DNA of 64,000 nucleotides from a bacterium (GCA_018435605.1 JAHDNF010000002.1:186001-250000); one strand, 5' to 3'. Shown: positions 1 to 10,038, counted from the stretch's first letter. A program made the numbers and translations. Notes: generated by a model from the letters alone, not told the origin.

Positions 1-1962
1 GAATGACAACAAATACTGCGCATACAACACTGCATCGGCGATGGTGATTTTACCGGAATCGGCGCCGGAACGAATAAGTTCATCCGACAACACTTTGTTA
101 TCGCATGCCAGCAGAAATTCATACATAGATTGAGCGGATACGTCACTCACAAGCCGGCCTACAGCAATATCGGTTTGAGCATCGACAGATAACCCTGCCA
201 TGATTAGCAGTGTATTGAATAATTGACGGGATGCGTCATCGGGCAACTGAGCACGGTATACATCTACCGGTATCCCTTTGTATTCTATCAAACTGCGGGC
301 AAGCTGAGTTCTAAGCCGGTTGAAATGCTGAGAATCCGCCAGATTCGGATTGCATAAGACAGGATAACCTATATAGCCTGCCGATACCGATTGAAACGCA
401 ACCTGATCGAGATCGGCGCTAAGCATAAGGTCAAGGTATGTCCGTGTATCGGTTGTTGTAGACGCCGGCGTAATGGTAACATACGATATGCCGAGCGATT
501 GGAGCATATTCTCCACCGCTCGCGAATGGAACCCGCCGGTTACCAGCACCGCTTTGTTAAGCGTGTTGCGTTCCATCTTGTCGATAAGATTCGAAACCAT
601 CTGTTCGCTTCGGTTATTTGCAACTTCATAAAACTGTTCGGCGAGGTCGAGCGATCTGTTGAATGAGCTTACGAAATCGGATGACGTTATATTGCGGTTT
701 AACGACAATCCGTAAGTACCTGCAATATCGGAAATACGCGCTGTGATAGCATCAATGGAAAACGATTTCCGGACAGATTGGTACTGCAAAAACTCAGCGT
801 CACTTAAAGTTAAACCAACCAACCGCTCATAAACAAGAATTGTCTCGCTGATAGATTCTAGGGACTTGCAGATATCAGCGAATTTCCGCGGACCTGCTTT
901 GGATTGTACGGCGTACCCGTCGATCAATCTATTTTTGACCGTTTCTTCCAGTTGATCCAATTCGGTGAGCAAAGAAGTATAATCGATGCTTGATTTTAGA
1001 AGCGCCAGTTTTGAAAATATCTGTAAATTCGGAAAACACAATCCATATTCATCTATGTATTTGCTCAACTGATTGTAATAATCGTTAGCGGATATTGTCC
1101 CCAAATTGAACTGCAACTCAAGACGCATGAGATTTTTGAAAGTATCCGCAGGCACATTTTGTTTCAAGACGGTCATGAGTTTCTGCCGCTCAAGAGCAAG
1201 CAAACCGTAATCCAGTTCATTGTGTTCCAGATGCATAGACAAGAACAAACGTTCCGCATTCGGATATATATCCAAATCTACTTCTGCAGTCAACGCCTGT
1301 TCTTCCAGATACACCGCCCAGTTTTCAAAAGTTATAACTGCCTGATGATAATCGGTAGCATGCTTTTGAAAATCATACAATTGAGGAGGATATATGTACT
1401 GCTTTAACAAATCTAAGGTATCTCTCAAGCTCTGCAAATGAGAGTTCAACCGGCGGGAAAACATGTAGGCTGTTCTAAAACTTTTTAGGTTAGCCCTGTA
1501 CGAATCGGGATTCTCGACGCCCCAGATAAAAAATGGAAGTTCATTACTCTTGCAAATAGATAACTTCTCTGCGCCTGTAAGCACCCCGTTTTTCATAAAT
1601 TTATCGCACACATTTTCTTTCGCACTAGAATCTGGAAAAACTGCGAACATAGATGTATCCACATCGCCAGAAGCCGCTTCTACAGCAACCATACCTATAC
1701 CGTAATTAGCGACGAGTATTTCCAGAATATCCGCGATATTGTTCTGTATAGAGTAGTTACAGTGAACGTCCCTGATATGTACGATCAACGGCGATTTTCC
1801 ACCGGCAGTCCATCGGGCGGTAACGGCTCCTTTATCTGCAGGTATATCGATATCAGTAAGCAATTCTTCGGCAGAAACTAAGCAATTTACGGCCGGCAGA
1901 ATCAAATTGAAAGCGATGAGAAATATATATTTGAAAATAGATTGTTTCAGCGTCAGATTCAT
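1..1962 (-). CDS. Secreted protein with TraB/ChaN-like domain (partial, C-terminus beyond left edge)
   Basis: My translation of the minus strand is open from ATG at 1962 to the window edge (654 codons), and the frame agrees at both ends. Residues 1-31 look like a signal peptide (charged start, long hydrophobic core, cleavage near V-S-A). Residues ~58-500 match the N-terminus of the giant protein at 43482: an RDVHCNY motif with H67, VAVEAASGD with E95 and TGGFHS with H479. The H-to-E spacing is 28 in both. His, Glu and a late Gly-rich His are the signature positions of the TraB/ChaN/EreA-like hydrolase fold, but the activity is unknown. After ~500 the sequence diverges from the giant protein. 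I see no clear SD before the ATG; an upstream ATG is closed by a stop after five codons. Total length is unknown, so this may be another very large protein. Confidence 0.75.
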   Translation of the reverse strand, partial: MNLTLKQSIFKYIFLIAFNLILPAVNCLVSAEELLTDIDIPADKGAVTARWTAGGKSPLIVHIRDVHCNYSIQNNIADILEILVANYGIGMVAVEAASGDVDTSMFAVFPDSSAKENVCDKFMKNGVLTGAEKLSICKSNELPFFIWGVENPDSYRANLKSFRTAYMFSRRLNSHLQSLRDTLDLLKQYIYPPQLYDFQKHATDYHQAVITFENWAVYLEEQALTAEVDLDIYPNAERLFLSMHLEHNELDYGLLALERQKLMTVLKQNVPADTFKNLMRLELQFNLGTISANDYYNQLSKYIDEYGLCFPNLQIFSKLALLKSSIDYTSLLTELDQLEETVKNRLIDGYAVQSKAGPRKFADICKSLESISETILVYERLVGLTLSDAEFLQYQSVRKSFSIDAITARISDIAGTYGLSLNRNITSSDFVSSFNRSLDLAEQFYEVANNRSEQMVSNLIDKMERNTLNKAVLVTGGFHSRAVENMLQSLGISYVTITPASTTTDTRTYLDLMLSADLDQVAFQSVSAGYIGYPVLCNPNLADSQHFNRLRTQLARSLIEYKGIPVDVYRAQLPDDASRQLFNTLLIMAGLSVDAQTDIAVGRLVSDVSAQSMYEFLLACDNKVLSDELIRSGADSGKITIADAVLYAQYLLSF

Positions 1963-2122
1963 ATATCGAAAACCATATTGTTTGTATATTATTATCATCT
2001 TGGGTAAGTATACCATATTACACCGATTATTTCTATTATATTCAAGGCGTTGATGATAGCGGTTATGGCGAGAAAATGAACTATCATTTGTAGCGGAATG
2101 TTTTTTAGGAACGAATAATCTG

Positions 2123-2722
2123 TTATTTTCGTTTGATCGATATATTGCTTAACCATTTTCTAAATATGTTTATACGGGCGTCGACCATAGCGGGATTATG
2201 CTCGCTTACGTACTTTACATCTTCAATAGTATAAAATGCTTTCGGGTTGAACCGCAGAATAATTTTGCGTACCGTATCCAGTTCCGAGCGTCGTATTACC
2301 GTAAAGACGACCTTCACCGGCCCCAACGACCCTTGAGCGTCAATGCTGGTAACACCATATCCATGGTCTCTAAGATAACTAACCAACTGTGTCGCGGACT
2401 GCTGGGTAATAATTCGTATCATCAAAACACCGATAGACAATTTACGTTCGATGGATATTCCGAAATAATTGCCAGCGCCAAACCCTGCGGCATAAGCAAC
2501 GAAATTAATCGGATTATTGAGGTTTGCCATAATTTCGCGCATAGCGATAAGCCATATAAGCACTTCAAAAAATCCCAGCACCGATGCCATAATGCGCAAA
2601 CCTTTAGAAATAAAAATAATACGTATTGTACCTATACTTACGTCTATGATACGCGCTAAAAAAATCAACACCGGAATTACTATGATAGCGTAATCACCGA
2701 ATAAACTTGCAACAGCGTTCAT
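2123..2722 (-). CDS. UPF0316 / DUF2179 membrane protein
   Basis: A 199-aa protein with about three N-terminal membrane segments (residues ~10-30, 40-62 and 70-90) and a soluble C-terminal domain (~100-185). This is the layout of the UPF0316 family (B. subtilis YebE type), in which a DUF5698-like membrane part carries a DUF2179 domain. The phrases ARIIDVSIGTIRIIF and YTIEDVKYV are typical of the family. Function is not established for the family. The ATG is preceded by a purine-rich AGGAAAGGAAAG. It lies 46 bp after the DUF2723 gene, so it is probably the last gene of that operon. Confidence 0.85.
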   Translation of the reverse strand: MNAVASLFGDYAIIVIPVLIFLARIIDVSIGTIRIIFISKGLRIMASVLGFFEVLIWLIAMREIMANLNNPINFVAYAAGFGAGNYFGISIERKLSIGVLMIRIITQQSATQLVSYLRDHGYGVTSIDAQGSLGPVKVVFTVIRRSELDTVRKIILRFNPKAFYTIEDVKYVSEHNPAMVDARINIFRKWLSNISIKRK

Positions 2723-2768
2723 ACTTTCCTTTCCTGTTTTTGTGTTGTTTTACTATCAAATCCGCATT

Positions 2769-4451
2769 TTAGAGGGTAACCCGATATAAATACGGCATAA
2801 CTTCAACCGGTTTGAGACCCAATCTTTTCAAGTTGGATATTAGCGTGTATTCCACTTCTTTTGCTTTAATGACAGTCTTGACAAAACGTATATTCTCGAT
2901 TGAGTCGGGTAAAAGACGAAAACCTCTTTTCTTGGCGCGATCGTTAATATCCAGCAAAAAAGAATGAAAAGACCACATAAATAATCTGCCGGATTGATAT
3001 TGCATCAACCTATGCGGTTCGAACGGCATCGCGATGTACACATCCAATCCCGGATAGATCACCTGCGAAGGCACTCTGGTTTCCGTATAAGGCAACCCAA
3101 TTTTGAGATACGTAAAAATACCGTATGGATATACGATCTGGTCTACCAGATGCAGATTGCGTTTTTCGGCAAGTCTATTGCCTATAAGATAATAATTTAA
3201 ACAATGGGTAGTGAAATAACCCGTAGATATTATCAATGCATTTTGGTTTATAATATTCAACATTGATTTTACGGTTTCGCTTTTTTCGTTGGAATCACGC
3301 ATAGAAACATATTTGTAATTGAAGCACATTATCGCGACGATAAATGTTCCGGCAACAGCGTATGACGTCTTTTTATACCGCGACAACCTATTTAAATTTA
3401 TGAGCGCCTGCATCCCCGCGCCGCAACATACTGCAATGCAAAAATAGCTGATTAACATATATATAAAAATGTCGTATATATCGTAATTTACAACTATAAA
3501 AATATCGCCTGCACAACATAGCAGAATGAAAATAGCGATCTGCTTATCTTTTTTCCAGATACGTACAATTCCCAAAAACGCCACCGGTAAAAAAAACGAG
3601 AACTCACGAACAAGAAAAAAACATACTAACGGAACGCGATGGAAGATTATTCCGGCAAAGGAAAAGTTAAAATATTTCGGTCGAAATCCCTGCTGGCTGG
3701 CGCTTGCAAAATAACTTCGGATATCCGGCGCTATAATCTCAAGATACGGCGACCCCGCGTAATATCGCCATATAGGGTAGCCGTACTGTATAATACCCAG
3801 CATAATCAATCCGACGACAGCTAGAATAATTTTTGGACGCATTAGCAGTTTTCTATCAGTAGAAATCACGAACCAGATAAACGCAGGCAAAATTGCAATC
3901 ATCCATATATGCGCCCCGAAAGAAAAAGCGTATACCGCGCAAGCGGATAAAAAATAGCCGGTCAAACCGGTTTGACGCCATCTGAACAGAAAAAATACTG
4001 TCAGCACAATAAACGTTACTGCAAGGGTATATACTTCAGCCACAACCGACTGCGACCACAGCGTAAAAGTAATCCCGAAAAGAAACGATGTTAGAAACGA
4101 AGTGATTTTATTATGATGAAATATCTCCGATAAAATACGAAACAGAAAAATACAGGCAACAACCGAAAATACTGCTGACATCAAATTTGACCGATACGCC
4201 AAAGAAGCGATAGGCACAAGATGAGTAAAAAGGAAATTAAGTAGCATATACGCCGGATATCCCGGCCAGTGGGGAGTGCCCAGCACATAACCCACATATT
4301 GAAACTTGACGGTATCCCCGGCATAGCCGACTCCGGGCAACAACGAATATACATAAACACTCAAAAGCAATACCGCAAGCGATACCGTATACACCAAATT
4401 TTGGCGAGCCTCAAAAAACAGTTTGAGTTTATGAAATATTGTTGATTCCAT
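2769..4451 (-). CDS. DUF2723 polytopic membrane protein (putative glycosyltransferase)
   Basis: A multi-pass membrane protein of about 560 aa. The region around residues 40-95 carries the DUF2723 signature: a short loop with GDTVKFQYVGYVLG, then HWPGYPAYM and SNLMSAVFSV. DUF2723 proteins resemble the GT-C (PMT/ArnT-like) membrane glycosyltransferases that use polyprenyl-linked sugars; some bacterial members glycosylate proteins. About ten more hydrophobic segments follow, then a soluble C-terminal tail after ~400. The frame opens with TTG at 4478, but ATG at 4451 (M-E-S-T-I-F) gives a more normal start. It follows the GT2 gene by ~75 bp in the same operon, suggesting it transfers the sugar that the GT2 loads on a lipid carrier. 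Acceptor and sugar are unknown. Confidence 0.75.
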   Translation of the reverse strand: MESTIFHKLKLFFEARQNLVYTVSLAVLLLSVYVYSLLPGVGYAGDTVKFQYVGYVLGTPHWPGYPAYMLLNFLFTHLVPIASLAYRSNLMSAVFSVVACIFLFRILSEIFHHNKITSFLTSFLFGITFTLWSQSVVAEVYTLAVTFIVLTVFFLFRWRQTGLTGYFLSACAVYAFSFGAHIWMIAILPAFIWFVISTDRKLLMRPKIILAVVGLIMLGIIQYGYPIWRYYAGSPYLEIIAPDIRSYFASASQQGFRPKYFNFSFAGIIFHRVPLVCFFLVREFSFFLPVAFLGIVRIWKKDKQIAIFILLCCAGDIFIVVNYDIYDIFIYMLISYFCIAVCCGAGMQALINLNRLSRYKKTSYAVAGTFIVAIMCFNYKYVSMRDSNEKSETVKSMLNIINQNALIISTGYFTTHCLNYYLIGNRLAEKRNLHLVDQIVYPYGIFTYLKIGLPYTETRVPSQVIYPGLDVYIAMPFEPHRLMQYQSGRLFMWSFHSFLLDINDRAKKRGFRLLPDSIENIRFVKTVIKAKEVEYTLISNLKRLGLKPVEVMPYLYRVTL

Positions 4452-4526
4452 ATTTTGCCGACAGTTCCTCAAGAGCAAAAGTTCGCTGTTGCATAGAAAT
4501 TTTCGGTTGACGAAATGAGTAGTATT

Positions 4527-5249
4527 TCATCTTTTAGGGAACAACTCACGTTTCAGTCGAGGCATATTTTTAAGCACATGCAATATGACTTTCGGAATTT
4601 TTTTAAGAGGCAGGCCGCGCGAGTGTCCCTTTCTCTGCCGGTACGACACAGGCACTTCTTTGACTGGAAAACCATGCGCCACAACCCGCAACATTATTTC
4701 CGACGATATGAGTTCTTTATTAACCCACGGTTCATTAAAGACCGTATCCACTACTTTTTTCTGATACAGTCTGAAACCGCTGTCCGCATCGTGTAAATCG
4801 ACATTGAAATACCATGATAATATTTTGTTGTAACTGAACGTAAGAAAACGCCTGTATAACTGATCGCTCCGTCCGGTTTTCACACCGACAACCAAACCGT
4901 AGTCATGGCGGTATTTATAAAGCTCCCAGAATTCACTTTGATCATGCTTGTTGCCGGTATCGCTGAAAAATATGAACGGACATTTTGCAAGCATAAACGC
5001 ATCACGCAATGCGCGCATATATCCTTTTCGCACAGTTCCCGTAGAATGAATGAGGCCAAGTTCATTTTTCAACCGGATAACAATCTCTCCGGTTCCATCG
5101 GTACTGCATTCTTCGGCCACAATAAATTCAGAACCCGGTATGCGCGATACTATAGTTTCGTATATGGTACGTATCTCGTCTTCAATTGTTTCGGCTTCGT
5201 TGTATACGTTGACAATCACGCTTACCGGATCAAGTTTTTTTTCATTCAT
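4527..5249 (-). CDS. GT2-family glycosyltransferase
   Basis: A 240-aa GT-A-fold transferase without C-terminal membrane segments. VSVIVNVYNEAETIE opens the nucleotide-binding fold. The usual DDGSTDGT is altered to AEECSTDGT, and the acidic metal motif appears as SDTGNKHDQ. DADSGFRLYQ matches the (D)SGFR acceptor motif of DPM1/dolichyl-phosphate glucosyltransferase relatives, so a polyprenyl phosphate acceptor is likely. The start codon overlaps the stop of the preceding FAD enzyme by 4 bp (ATGA), so the two are translationally coupled. With DUF2723 downstream this looks like a donor-synthesis plus transfer pair. Confidence 0.85.
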   Translation of the reverse strand: MNEKKLDPVSVIVNVYNEAETIEDEIRTIYETIVSRIPGSEFIVAEECSTDGTGEIVIRLKNELGLIHSTGTVRKGYMRALRDAFMLAKCPFIFFSDTGNKHDQSEFWELYKYRHDYGLVVGVKTGRSDQLYRRFLTFSYNKILSWYFNVDLHDADSGFRLYQKKVVDTVFNEPWVNKELISSEIMLRVVAHGFPVKEVPVSYRQRKGHSRGLPLKKIPKVILHVLKNMPRLKRELFPKR

Positions 5250-6586
5250 TCCGGCATCCTCTCAATAAACAGTGATTTTTTTATTTCAATAGATTTTTCA
5301 AGCATACGTTTTACTATAGAGTCCATATTGAGATATTCGTATTCGCCGAACCTGCCTGCGAGCCATATCCCCAACGTATGCTCGTAATAATGTTTTATTG
5401 TATCTACGTTATTCCTGTGATTCAAATCATAAATCACATAAGAGTACTCAAACCGTTTTACAATTATGTCCAAGCATTCTTGGGGATTATTAATCAACTG
5501 CATCTTGAGTAGCCCGTCTATTACCTGCTGGGCAATCCGGTCGTCGGTCATAGCGTCTATGGTATCATTTTTCCGATATGTTATTTCCGCCACTACGGTT
5601 ACCGATCCATCGCCCGCAGTTTGACGGTCATATAGAAAATCAAGTTTAGACAGGCGATGAAATATGATTGAGCTGTCTGCGCAGGTAATGACAAAATTAG
5701 CGCCTAAGAAATCTTTTTCAAGCCTCATCGGACAAATGATAATGGAGTTGCTCTTAAGCTCGCCGGTTGCGGAAAGTATCCGGTCGGGTAGCAGATGAAC
5801 CAAAGACATAGCCAATTCCGGTATGGGAATCGTCGATACCAGCCGGTCGAAAACCAATGTTTCGCCTTTTGCGCTTGTTACTTTCCAAGTACCGTTGTCC
5901 CTGTCTATATGCCGTATATCAAAGCCGGTTCGCAGAGATATTTTATCGTTATGGCGAACAGCGAAACCATCCACCAGCGACGCTATGCCTCCGGTTTTAG
6001 GGTACTGAAAATTGAGCTGGTGAACATACCCTTCAGTACAAATCCCCTGAGCGCTTTTTATGATATCTTCCGCCGGCGGTTTTGGAATACGTTCCACCAT
6101 TTGTGTATCCATAAAACACGGGTCGAATTTCCATATTTTTTCGTTGTAAGGACGCAGATATAAATTGGTTATTCCTTCGCCGAATGTAGTCAGGAAAAAT
6201 TGCATCATATTTGCCGGCCGGAATTTTTCATAGGGATTATTTAAAAATGTATTCAGGCAGTAAGCCCTGTCTTCATCCGGCAGATGGTAGAGGTCATTTT
6301 CAAAAGGATATTTTATATATCGGCATTTATGATATATCTGATTTGAACGCCGTATAGTATGAACATTTCCCGAAAGAAAATCTATAACCAGTTGCATCAC
6401 AGACCGGTCTTTGGAAAATAAAATATGCGGGCCGATATCATAATGGATATCATGGAATGGAAACGAACGGCACAACCCGCCGTACTCCATTTCTTTTTCC
6501 AGTATAGATATGGAGCTTATATTCTCGCTGTCCTGCAAAAAAAACGCCAACGATACCCCGCTGAGCCCTGCTCCAAGAATACCGAT
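5246..6586 (-). CDS. FAD-dependent amine-oxidase/UDP-galactopyranose-mutase-like flavoprotein
   Basis: From the chosen ATG (6586) the protein begins MRIGILGAGLSGVSLAFFL, a textbook FAD-binding GxGxxG near the N-terminus, followed by a Glu at the end of beta-2 (SILEKE) and a GGLCRSF motif. HYDIGPHILF and GEYEYLNMDSIVKR near the C-terminus are typical of protoporphyrinogen oxidase/UGM-like amine oxidases in glycan loci. AAGGA lies about 9 nt upstream, which favours this start over the earlier in-frame one at 6634. About 446 aa. It overlaps the GT2 start by 4 bp. In this context it probably modifies a nucleotide sugar or polyprenyl sugar; the substrate cannot be told from sequence. Confidence 0.8.
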   Translation of the reverse strand: MGILGAGLSGVSLAFFLQDSENISSISILEKEMEYGGLCRSFPFHDIHYDIGPHILFSKDRSVMQLVIDFLSGNVHTIRRSNQIYHKCRYIKYPFENDLYHLPDEDRAYCLNTFLNNPYEKFRPANMMQFFLTTFGEGITNLYLRPYNEKIWKFDPCFMDTQMVERIPKPPAEDIIKSAQGICTEGYVHQLNFQYPKTGGIASLVDGFAVRHNDKISLRTGFDIRHIDRDNGTWKVTSAKGETLVFDRLVSTIPIPELAMSLVHLLPDRILSATGELKSNSIIICPMRLEKDFLGANFVITCADSSIIFHRLSKLDFLYDRQTAGDGSVTVVAEITYRKNDTIDAMTDDRIAQQVIDGLLKMQLINNPQECLDIIVKRFEYSYVIYDLNHRNNVDTIKHYYEHTLGIWLAGRFGEYEYLNMDSIVKRMLEKSIEIKKSLFIERMPE

Positions 6587-6706
6587 TCGCATATATAAAA
6601 TCCTTATATCGTTATAACTTGATACGGATACCAAAACAAATGCTCAAACATATAGCGGAACAGATAGTTTCAAAGACTTTTTCAAGTGTTTGATAAAGCA
6701 CCCATA

Positions 6707-8458
6707 TTATTCGAACGGGTTTGACAGAACCGCTCCGGTGTCGGCGCTGGTAACCATAGCGCTGTATCGCGCCAGCCATCCGCTCCGCACTTTAGGCTGA
6801 AATGCGGGCATGTTGTCCATACGATGGTGCAATTCTTCATCCGATAGTTCAACATTTATTGTTTTATTATTGACATCTATAGAGATAACGTCGCCGTTTC
6901 GGAGTATTGCTATAGCTCCGCCTGCCGCCGCTTCCGGCGCGATATGGCCTATACACAACCCGCGTGTCCCTCCGGAAAAACGTCCGTCGGTGATAAGAGC
7001 CGCTTTAATGCCAGCTCCTCTTATAGCCGCTGTGGGCGACAACATTTCCTGCATACCCGGTCCGCCTTTAGGGCCTTCGTATCGTATGACCACCACGTCG
7101 CCGTCCTTAACCTGTCCTTCCAGAATACCGCTTAAGGCCTGTTCCTGCGAATCATATATTTTAGCGGGACCGGAAAACTTCAACATATCAGCGTCGACTC
7201 CGCTTGTTTTAACCACAGCGCCGTTGCGGGCGATGTTGCCGAACAGCACAGCCAACCCCCCTTGCGCCAAAAAGGCTTTGTCCACAGGCCGTATTATATC
7301 GCCATCGGGATCGGGCGAATTTTCGACATAGTCCATCAGCTTCCCATACACAGTTGTAGCGTCAAGGTTTAGGTGTTGATGACCGCCGTTATGCACCGCT
7401 TTGAGAATAGCTCCGACACCGCCGACTCTATGAACATCTTCAATATGCACATCAGGGCGGGACGGCGATATTTTAGATACATTAGCGGTTGTCTTTGACA
7501 GTTCGTTGATCATATTGAGATCAAAAGGAATGCCAGCTTCATGTGCAAGAGCCAATAGGTGAAGAACAGTGTTAGTTGAGCCGCCCATTGCCATATCCAG
7601 AATAAAAGCGTTGGAAAGAGAATCTTTTGTCAAAATATCAAGAGGACGTATGTTGTTTTTATGAAGATACAGCAACCGGTCTGCGGCCTTCTTGAATAAA
7701 TCTATACGGGCGGGATTGATACGGTATTGCCGTTTATTCCCTTCGATTCTTTCGGTTGCCGGTATCGTACCGTTACCCGGCAGTGCGAACCCAAGCACTT
7801 CTCCAAGACAATTCATGGAATTGGCGGTAAACATACCCGCACAACTGCCGTACCCCGGGCAAGCTACTTCAGTCAGCTTGTTTAGGTCGGATTCACTCAT
7901 AGATCCGACGCTGTATTTCCCTACTCCTTCAAAAACCGAAATCAAATCGGTTTTATCAGGCCCGCACAGCATAGGACCGCCGCTTATGTATATGGATGGG
8001 ATATTAAGCCTCACCATAGCATTATACATTGCAGGCACTATTTTATCGCAGTTGCCGATACCGATCCAAGCGTCGGCAGGATGCGCGCCCATAATAGATT
8101 CTATCTGATCTGTAATAAGCTCGCGCGATGCCAGCGAATACTTCATTCCGAAATGCCCCATGGCTATGCCATCGCATATCGCGGCACCTATGTTTGCGTA
8201 CCAGACATTTACACCACGAGATTCCAATTCGGTTTTGAGTATAGAGCCTAGCTGATCGAGGTGGGCATGGCCGGGTATTTGATTAGTATATGAATTTACA
8301 ATGGTAACAAACGGTTTTTTCAGATCGGCGGTAGATTTTAGAACACCCTGCGCCATCATAAGCGATACAGCAGGCAACATATGCGGACCTTCTCGAAAAA
8401 TATCGCTACCTTTTTCCTGAAGATTTTTCAACCCTTCGTGTATCATTCCTTTTTTCAT
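6707..8458 (-). CDS. ilvD: Dihydroxy-acid dehydratase
   Basis: A 583-aa member of the IlvD/Edd family. It dehydrates 2,3-dihydroxy-isovalerate and 2,3-dihydroxy-3-methylvalerate to 2-oxoacids in valine and isoleucine synthesis, using an Fe-S cluster. Visible landmarks are NSYTNQIPGHAHL (~55-67), GNCDKIVPAM with C137, ACPGYGSCAGMFTANSMN with C206, and near the C-terminus TDGRFSGGTRGLCIGHIAPEA. The first motif is of the E. coli IlvD type. SD AAGGAG sits 5 nt before the ATG. No other branched-chain gene is adjacent, so it appears to stand alone. An Edd or sugar-acid dehydratase role is possible for the family but less likely here. Confidence 0.93.
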   Translation of the reverse strand: MKKGMIHEGLKNLQEKGSDIFREGPHMLPAVSLMMAQGVLKSTADLKKPFVTIVNSYTNQIPGHAHLDQLGSILKTELESRGVNVWYANIGAAICDGIAMGHFGMKYSLASRELITDQIESIMGAHPADAWIGIGNCDKIVPAMYNAMVRLNIPSIYISGGPMLCGPDKTDLISVFEGVGKYSVGSMSESDLNKLTEVACPGYGSCAGMFTANSMNCLGEVLGFALPGNGTIPATERIEGNKRQYRINPARIDLFKKAADRLLYLHKNNIRPLDILTKDSLSNAFILDMAMGGSTNTVLHLLALAHEAGIPFDLNMINELSKTTANVSKISPSRPDVHIEDVHRVGGVGAILKAVHNGGHQHLNLDATTVYGKLMDYVENSPDPDGDIIRPVDKAFLAQGGLAVLFGNIARNGAVVKTSGVDADMLKFSGPAKIYDSQEQALSGILEGQVKDGDVVVIRYEGPKGGPGMQEMLSPTAAIRGAGIKAALITDGRFSGGTRGLCIGHIAPEAAAGGAIAILRNGDVISIDVNNKTINVELSDEELHHRMDNMPAFQPKVRSGWLARYSAMVTSADTGAVLSNPFE

Positions 8459-8658
8459 GGTAACTCCTTGTTATGCAAATTGATCGTTCTATATAAATTT
8501 TCGCTTATAAATAATTAAGTTGCCGTATTGTTTTTTTAGATTGTGACTCTGTAATTACAAATTTCAACTGAAGCAGATTAGCACAATTCAGCCCGATAAA
8601 TCCACATAAAACAATCTGTCATACAATATACGATGTCTGGAGGAATCTAAACCCCGAT

Positions 8659-10038
8659 TCAGATACGGCGCAGTAAAACCATGCTTTCAATATGTCCTGT
8701 ATGGGGAAACTGATCGAACGCATGTATTTTTACGGGAGCATATCCTTTGGTTTGTAAAACCGCAATGTCGCGAGAGAGAGATGCGGCATTGCATGAGATA
8801 TATAAAATATATCCGGCGTTCAGTCCGGCAATAGCAGATATGGCATGTTTAGATATTCCGTTTCGCGGCGGATCGATCAGGATAAGACTTGGCTTAATGC
8901 GTTTTTGTGTTTTTAAAAATTGCTCCACGGTATGATTGATAAACCTGCAGTTGGTTATGGTGTTCAACTGCGCGTTTTCCAAAGCCGCGACGATATTCGT
9001 CGGATTAGCGTCAACACCGGTAATTTTTTTTGCAAAACTCGCAACACTCAATTCCATCGCCGCACTACCGCAGTACAATCCCAATATTGCGACCGGTTGT
9101 ATCTGCTTTACCCATTCCTGAATGGTATTGTACATCAGGTTTGCCGCTAACGTGTTTGGTTGTATGAATGTTTGCGGATACACTTTCAGGCGGATACCGC
9201 CGCATTCTTCAATTATGGCCGAATCGCCATAACAGGCGGCGATCCGGTAATCGCCGAAAGAATCAAAGGAATGAGTGTGGATAATATGGTAAAAACTTTT
9301 AACAGCCGGTAGAGCTTCTATCACTTTCCGATAGAGTCCGTCCATATCGGACACAGATCCATCCATGGTATACAATACAACTTGCAAATCGCCGGTTTGT
9401 TGGCTCCGGCGAATCACAAGATTACGCAAGAAACCTGATTTTGATACAGGATCGTATACAGAATACTCTTTAGCAGAAAAATGCTCCTCTATTATTCGCA
9501 ATAGCGGCTCAAAACTGTTACCGAAAATCGGGCACTCGTTTATTTTTATCACATCCGGATTCTTTGAACCCGGCGGAAATACCTTTTGTTGTAATCCTAT
9601 AACAGGTTTGCCGTTTTCAAGTCCGAAAGAAAAAGAAATCTTGTTACGATACCGGTATACATTCACAGACGGCTCGAGCACAATAGATTCCAGTAAAGAC
9701 GGTTCAACATTCCCCATCGATTTGAGAGTTTTTGACAGATAATTGCGCTTTACAACCAGTTGCCGGTCATAAGACATGTCCTGACACACACAACCTCCGC
9801 AACTGCCAAAGTACCGGCATTCAGGAACAACCCGATTCACGGAAGGCGTTACAATAGAGTCGACAATCCCGTAGGCGAATTTTTTCTTTCGCAGGATTAT
9901 ACGGCCTTCTATGACATCACCCACAACACCCTTATCAAGAAATACAACCATACCGCCGTACCTTGCGACGGGCGCCCCGTCCGGCAAAGCGATATCTATT
10001 ACCGTAGCGTTAAATCGCTCGTCAGATATTATATCCAC
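8659..10038 (-). CDS. rlmD: 23S rRNA (uracil-5-)-methyltransferase, RumA/RlmD type
   Basis: A 459-aa SAM-dependent RNA m5U methyltransferase. Residues 10-65 form a TRAM-like RNA-binding domain. The Fe-S cysteines are C74, C80 and C83 in ECRYFGSCGGC, with a fourth probably in INECPIFG. The SAM-binding fold is in ILGLYCGSAAMELSVA, with LIDPPRNGI as motif IV and the catalytic Cys in ILYISCNAASLSRD. The start is GTG (10038) behind AGGAT. It could be RlmC or RlmD, or an RNA methyltransferase with another target; the cysteine cluster shows the family but not the target uridine. Confidence 0.88.
   Translation of the reverse strand: MDIISDERFNATVIDIALPDGAPVARYGGMVVFLDKGVVGDVIEGRIILRKKKFAYGIVDSIVTPSVNRVVPECRYFGSCGGCVCQDMSYDRQLVVKRNYLSKTLKSMGNVEPSLLESIVLEPSVNVYRYRNKISFSFGLENGKPVIGLQQKVFPPGSKNPDVIKINECPIFGNSFEPLLRIIEEHFSAKEYSVYDPVSKSGFLRNLVIRRSQQTGDLQVVLYTMDGSVSDMDGLYRKVIEALPAVKSFYHIIHTHSFDSFGDYRIAACYGDSAIIEECGGIRLKVYPQTFIQPNTLAANLMYNTIQEWVKQIQPVAILGLYCGSAAMELSVASFAKKITGVDANPTNIVAALENAQLNTITNCRFINHTVEQFLKTQKRIKPSLILIDPPRNGISKHAISAIAGLNAGYILYISCNAASLSRDIAVLQTKGYAPVKIHAFDQFPHTGHIESMVLLRRI

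Noticed and set aside
1-1962. Idea that the left-edge gene is frameshifted
   Set aside because: The frame at ~905, at the start and at the window edge agree, and the translation between them stays open with matching paralog motifs.
4453-4520. Tiny frame MQQRTFALEELSAKYG between GT2 and DUF2723 genes
   Set aside because: About 20 codons, no SD, and it lies in the short gap of an operon; most likely the leader of the DUF2723 gene.
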